This document shows, in pieces, positions 5,912 through 8,600 of a DNA stretch of 8,600 bases. Both the position numbers and the translations under genes were made by a program. Within the stretch, counting starts at the first letter, position 1. Every line of letters begins with the position of its first letter. The stretch spans positions 1-8,600 of the forward strand of contig CAYIFC010000025.1 in the NCBI GenBank assembly GCA_964362645.1, in the 5' to 3' direction. This DNA is from CAYIFC01 sp964362645. Lineage in GTDB: Bacteria > Patescibacteriota > Minisyncoccia > Phycocordibacterales > JACOZG01. The notes under the pieces were generated by a model. The model was not told the DNA's origin and did not search any database. It saw nothing but the letters and a program-made list of their open reading frames with translations.

Positions 5912-6224
5912 AATCAGCAACCAATTAGCGCTCGACCCCTCACAGGTAATCCGTCGCCCGTTGATTACGGAGAAATCGACGTTTGCCAGCTCACCTGTCA
6001 CCGATAAAGCATCGGCCGTTTACACCTTTGTGGTTGATGGTCGGGCCGGCAAAACGAGTGTAAGTAGGGCCATCAAGGCGCTCTACTCGGTAACGCCGAT
6101 CCGCGTTAATATCGTTAATGCCCCGGGCAAAAAAGTTTTTAACCGTGGTCGCGTTGGCCACAGTGCCGGATTTAAAAAAGCTTTCGTTTTCCTTAAACCA
6201 GGCGATAAGATCGAACTTGCTTAA
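5904..6224 (+). CDS. rplW: Large-subunit ribosomal protein uL23
   Basis: A 50S protein at the tunnel exit, the docking site for trigger factor and the signal recognition particle. The product is 106 aa, near the family length. The start motif V-I-R-R-P-L-I-T-E-K-S (15-25) is the classic uL23 opening, YTFVVDGRAGKTSVSRAIKALY (40-61) is the central strand-helix, and VRVN-type IRVNIVNAPGKKV (66-78) follows. FKKAFVFLKPGDKIEL closes the protein. The ATG lies inside the end of rplD (8-nt overlap) and the stop is 3 nt before rplB. No Shine-Dalgarno is seen. Confidence 0.95.
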   Translation: MSKISNQLALDPSQVIRRPLITEKSTFASSPVTDKASAVYTFVVDGRAGKTSVSRAIKALYSVTPIRVNIVNAPGKKVFNRGRVGHSAGFKKAFVFLKPGDKIELA

Positions 6225-6227
6225 TTT

Positions 6228-7058
6228 ATGAAACACTATCACCCAGCTACACCATCTCTCCGCGGTACTTCCACTGTTCCTTATCGGAAACTGCTTTCTG
6301 GTGCCAAACCTAAGAAGTCTTTAACCCACGGCTTTAAGCGTGATGTGGGTCGCGATGGCGCTGGCCGCATTAGCGTCCGTCACAAAGGTGGTGGTCACAA
6401 GCGCCGCTTCCGCGAGATTGATTTCCGCTACAACAAGGTTGGTATTCCGGCCAAGGTAGAAACGATCGAATACGATCCTAATCGTTCCGGCTTTATCGCC
6501 CTTATTTGCTACGCCGATGGTGAGCGCCGCTACATTCTAGCCCCTAACGCGACGAAGGTAGGTGACTCGATTATCACTTCGCCCGACGCGGCACTCCTGC
6601 CTGGTAATCGCTTGCCGCTCGCCAAGATTCCTGTTGGCACCATGATTTATAACATTTCGCTCGAAGCTCAAGGTTCGGCCAAACTGGTGCGCTCGGCCGG
6701 AGCCTTTGCCGAAGTGCTTTCACACGATGCCGGACGTTCGGGTATTAAATTGCCTTCGACCGAGGTGCGGCAGGTAAGCGACAAGGCTTGGGCTAGTATT
6801 GGTACCGTTTCAAACGAGGATCAAAAGCTCGCTTCTTGGGGCAAAGCCGGTCGCTCACGCTGGAAGGGTATTCGGCCCACGGTGCGTGGTTCGGCTATGA
6901 ATCCGGTAGATCACCCGTACGGTGGTGGTGAAGGCCGTCAGGGTCGCGGTACACGCCGTCCTAAGACCATGTGGGGTAAGGTCACCGGCGGCCGCAAAAC
7001 TCGCCGCGCTAAAAAATATTCTAACCGCTTCATCGTCTCTCGCCGCAAAAAGAAATAA
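6228..7058 (+). CDS. rplB: Large-subunit ribosomal protein uL2
   Basis: One of the most conserved 50S proteins, needed for subunit joining and peptidyl transfer. It is full length at 276 aa (E. coli 273). Visible landmarks are RISVRHKGGGHKRRFREIDF (47-66), EYDPNRSGFIAL (81-92), DGERRYILAP (97-106), LPLAKIPVGT (129-138), RWKGIRPTVRGSAMNPVDHP (211-230) and a basic C-terminus. His229, the residue linked to activity in E. coli, is present. The following conserved His is a Tyr (DHPYGGGEG instead of DHPHGGGEG). It holds the only cysteine (C94) in the six products of this operon. It is the last gene of the unit here: rpsS, which normally follows, is absent and a cell-surface gene begins 36 nt later. 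Confidence 0.97.
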   Translation: MKHYHPATPSLRGTSTVPYRKLLSGAKPKKSLTHGFKRDVGRDGAGRISVRHKGGGHKRRFREIDFRYNKVGIPAKVETIEYDPNRSGFIALICYADGERRYILAPNATKVGDSIITSPDAALLPGNRLPLAKIPVGTMIYNISLEAQGSAKLVRSAGAFAEVLSHDAGRSGIKLPSTEVRQVSDKAWASIGTVSNEDQKLASWGKAGRSRWKGIRPTVRGSAMNPVDHPYGGGEGRQGRGTRRPKTMWGKVTGGRKTRRAKKYSNRFIVSRRKKK

Positions 7059-7078
7059 TTTCTCTTTATCTCTCTTTT

Positions 7079-7094
7079 GTGCTATAATTAGCAC
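7079..7094 (+). promoter_or_regulatory. Extended -10 promoter inside a palindrome abutting the start codon
   Basis: TGC-TATAAT (7080-7088) is a perfect extended -10. It ends 6 nt before the ATG at 7095, so the transcript should begin at or next to the start codon and be leaderless. The element is the centre of an exact inverted repeat, GTGCTA-TAAT-TAGCAC, whose last base touches the ATG. No good -35 is visible in the pyrimidine-rich stretch upstream. No T-tract follows the repeat, so a terminator for the rplB operon is less likely than an operator or chance symmetry around the -10. Confidence 0.55.
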
Positions 7095-7427
7095 ATGAAA
7101 AAATTATTGCTCGTGAGCCTTATTGTGCTTGGGGTTTTTGTTACACCAAATTTATCAATTGCGGAAACAACGTCTGAAACTATTGCTCGACTCCTCGCGC
7201 AGATCCAAGTTCTTCAAGCCCAAATCTTACAATTACAGAACCAAAATAATGAATCATGTTTTACTTTTAATAAAAATCTAGGGGTCGGTGTTCAAAATGA
7301 AGATGTTACTCATTTGGCAAGGGTCTTAGTCAAAGAAGGGTTAATGGACCGGGATTATGCTTTTCAAGACGGGAGAACCGTTTTGAATTATGATGAAAAC
7401 TATGCCGCCGCAGTTTCTCAATTCTAA
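7095..7427 (+). CDS. Secreted surface protein, N-terminal part ending at an in-frame stop
   Basis: The 110-residue frame starts with a clear signal peptide (MKKLLLVSLIVLGVFVTPNLSIA, likely cut near 23-24). A Gln/Leu-rich coiled coil follows (about 26-50, ARLLAQIQVLQAQILQLQ), a layout very common in Parcubacteria surface proteins. Residues 54-110 are the first half of a peptidoglycan-binding-like domain (SCFTFNKNLGVGVQNEDVTH, then NYDENYAAAVSQF). TAA at 7425-7427 stops the frame, but the same frame continues directly with L-K-Y-K-S-E-I-L-T-P-N-G-L, the normal second half of that domain. From memory, relatives read F-Q-x-K-Y-K there, so one C-to-T change (CAA to TAA) explains the stop. The truncated product would lack half its folded domain. 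Readthrough, polymorphism or a sequencing error are alternatives. The start is supported by the promoter 6 nt upstream. Confidence 0.8.
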   Translation: MKKLLLVSLIVLGVFVTPNLSIAETTSETIARLLAQIQVLQAQILQLQNQNNESCFTFNKNLGVGVQNEDVTHLARVLVKEGLMDRDYAFQDGRTVLNYDENYAAAVSQF

Positions 7428-7448
7428 CTCAAATATAAAAGCGAGATT

Positions 7449-8198
7449 TTGACACCCAATGGCTTAAGCGCTCCGACCGGTTACGTTGGCGTTGCTACGC
7501 GCGCAAAGTTGAATGCACTATATGGTTGTAGGCCTGTTACCGGCAATCAACCTCCAGTTATTAGCGGTGTTTCCGGTCCAACGACCCTAAAAGTAGGGGA
7601 GATGGGTATTTGGACTGTGCGTGCTAGTGACCCAGAGAATGGCTTACTTTCGTATTTTGTTGCTTGGGGTGATGAAGTTGTTAACGCTGGAGTCCCAACA
7701 ATAATGATCTCGAACTCTAATCTTCAAACAACTACTTTCTCCCATTCTTATCCTAGATCAGGTACTTATTATGCGAAATTTAAGGTCTCAGATAGTTCTG
7801 GCCAAAGCGCTCAAACAAGTATAAGCGTTAATGTTACGCATACCGGCCAGGACATTACCGTCCTCTCTCCCAACGGCGGTGAGCAGTGGAAAGCGTATTC
7901 TACCGAAATGATCCGTTGGGGTTACAAGAATTTGCCGAGTACTAGTAAGGTTGACATTTATCTCCAACCCACGATGCCTCCTTGTCCAGCCGGTATGGGT
8001 TGCATACAAGTAATGCCAGAGCGCATTGTCTTAGATAAAAATATCACGATTGGCGGTGGTTATAATTGGATTGTGGCGACAGATATTGTGAATAATCCAA
8101 TCCCTGTTGGTAATTACTATATAGAAATTTGTCAGGCTGGTACTGACACCTGTGACTTAAGTGGTCAACCATTTACGATTACTGCGCAGTCACTCTAA
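7449..8198 (+). pseudogene. C-terminal part of the interrupted surface protein (PG-binding, PKD, Kre9-like)
   Basis: This frame is the same as the upstream fragment's and is open from just after the TAA (7428). Its first possible start, TTG at 7449, has no promoter or Shine-Dalgarno, so it is best read as the rest of one gene (7095-8198, 366 residues plus the internal stop). Residue numbers here count from 7449. The start completes the peptidoglycan-binding-like domain (GYVGVATRAKLNALYGC, 11-27). About 33-130 is a PKD-like beta sandwich (QPPVISGVSGP, WTVRASDPENG, SYPRSGTYYAKFKVSDSSG). About 135-246 is a Kre9/KNH-like module (ITVLSPNGGEQW, MIRWGYKN, GGYNWIV, GNYYIEIC, FTIT), with cysteines at 179, 185, 228 and 235 that may pair outside the cell. 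Such proteins are usually cell-wall or pilus-associated, but no activity is visible. The 3' end overlaps the opposing gene by 20 nt. Confidence 0.7.
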
Positions 8199-8600
8199 TT
8201 ATTTCTGATGTGCCGATGTCGCCGGTTACGTCGTAAGCTTTAGCTTGGAGATTGTAATTCGCGCCGTTTCCGGCGGGTACGAGCCAGATGCAAGTGTAGG
8301 GAGTTTTGGTGTCGGAGCAAACTTGAGTTCCATCGACTAAAAATTGCACACGAGCAACCCCCGTGGTGGCCGCGGCCGCGGCCGTTATTGTGGTGCGAGA
8401 AGATGGTCTAATGATTACCCCAGCGGCGGGACTCGTTATTGTTGTTGTAATTCCGTTTTGGACCAAAATATCACCGATATCTCTATTAGCACTGTTTATT
8501 ACGATATTTTTTATTTGTAGTTTACCGTTTGGTAACCCAGGGCCACTAAAGACAATATCGTATGCCCCGTTTGTCGCGAGAGTAGAAAAAGAACCGTTGG
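8179..8600 (-). CDS. C-terminal end of a surface protein with an Ig-like domain (partial)
   Basis: The minus-strand frame is open from the window edge to TAA at 8179-8181, giving at least 139 residues, so the start lies beyond 8600. The TTG at 8466 is internal and should not be taken as the start. The first part (NGSFSTLATNGAYDIVFSG, then LPNGKLQIKNIVINSANRDIGDIL) resembles a beta-sandwich carboxypeptidase-regulatory-like or prealbumin-like repeat. The last part (about 50-139, ITSPAAGVIIRPSSRTTITA, VARVQFLVDGTQVC, YTCIWLVPAG, YNLQAKAYDVTG, IIRVTAQ) is a bacterial Ig-like domain of the 'x-V-x-F-L-V-D-G' type, with two Cys likely forming a disulfide. An Ala run (AAAAA) is encoded by a perfect GC palindrome at 8368-8383 in otherwise AT-richer DNA. 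It is an extracellular adhesion or cell-wall protein by domain type, with exact role unknown. It converges with the interrupted surface gene. Confidence 0.75.
   Translation of the reverse strand, partial: NGSFSTLATNGAYDIVFSGPGLPNGKLQIKNIVINSANRDIGDILVQNGITTTITSPAAGVIIRPSSRTTITAAAAATTGVARVQFLVDGTQVCSDTKTPYTCIWLVPAGNGANYNLQAKAYDVTGDIGTSEIIRVTAQ

Noticed and set aside
7425..7427. TAA recoded as an amino acid in this genome
   Set aside because: TAA ends the small CxxC protein, antitoxin, tuf, rpsJ, rplC and others at sensible family lengths, so global recoding is excluded. Only site-specific readthrough remains possible.
7449..8198. Independent gene starting at TTG 7449
   Set aside because: It begins in the middle of a peptidoglycan-binding-like domain, in the same frame as the upstream fragment, with no promoter, Shine-Dalgarno or signal peptide.
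8368..8383. Perfect GC palindrome of GGCC/GC units
   Set aside because: It encodes the Ala run AAAAA of the minus-strand Ig-like protein, so codon repetition is enough to explain the symmetry.

Overview
The window looks like a chromosomal segment of a Patescibacteria (CPR) bacterium, most likely a Parcubacteria-type lineage. The clues are a compact tuf-S10 ribosomal operon with lineage-typical L3, L4 and L2 variants, plus surface proteins of the kind common there (signal peptide, Gln/Leu coiled coil, peptidoglycan-binding-like domain ending LNALYGC, PKD-like and Kre9/KNH-like modules). Intergenic spaces are very short and there are almost no Shine-Dalgarno sequences. The genetic code looks standard: TAA and TAG both act as stops, and nothing suggests recoding. 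This assignment comes from remembered family features, not from a search.

Left part (1-1811, + strand): about 98 bases without a supportable gene, then a 52-residue basic CxxC protein (99-257). It overlaps by 17 nt a single-pass membrane-anchored extracytoplasmic protein of unknown function (241-1188). Next is a type II toxin-antitoxin pair, with a ribbon-helix-helix antitoxin (1235-1465) overlapping a RelE/ParE toxin (1447-1725). A palindrome lies on its promoter. A strong bidirectional terminator (1766-1795) closes this part.

Middle (1812-7058): a short nucleotide-sugar dehydrogenase on the minus strand (1812-2681) has its own promoter and Shine-Dalgarno. It is divergent from tuf, whose promoter (TTGACG-17-TAGGAT) drives tuf-rpsJ-rplC-rplD-rplW-rplB in one tightly packed unit: EF-Tu, uS10, uL3, uL4, uL23, uL2. 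The usual continuation (rpsS and onward) is absent.

Right part (7059-8600): directly after rplB, a leaderless-looking promoter starts a secreted cell-surface gene. An in-frame TAA splits it (7095-7427 and 7428-8198) at a place where relatives typically have Gln, so it is probably a recent nonsense allele. It converges with, and overlaps by 20 nt, the 3' end of another surface protein on the minus strand that runs off the window (8179-8600).

I do not see a clear new multi-gene system. The points most worth a second look are the nonsense-split surface gene, a recurring -10-to-ATG spacing that predicts leaderless transcripts at three genes, the truncated S10 operon, the ~10-bp-spaced CGAAT repeats before rplC, the cysteine-free EF-Tu, and the unlisted 52-residue CxxC protein.
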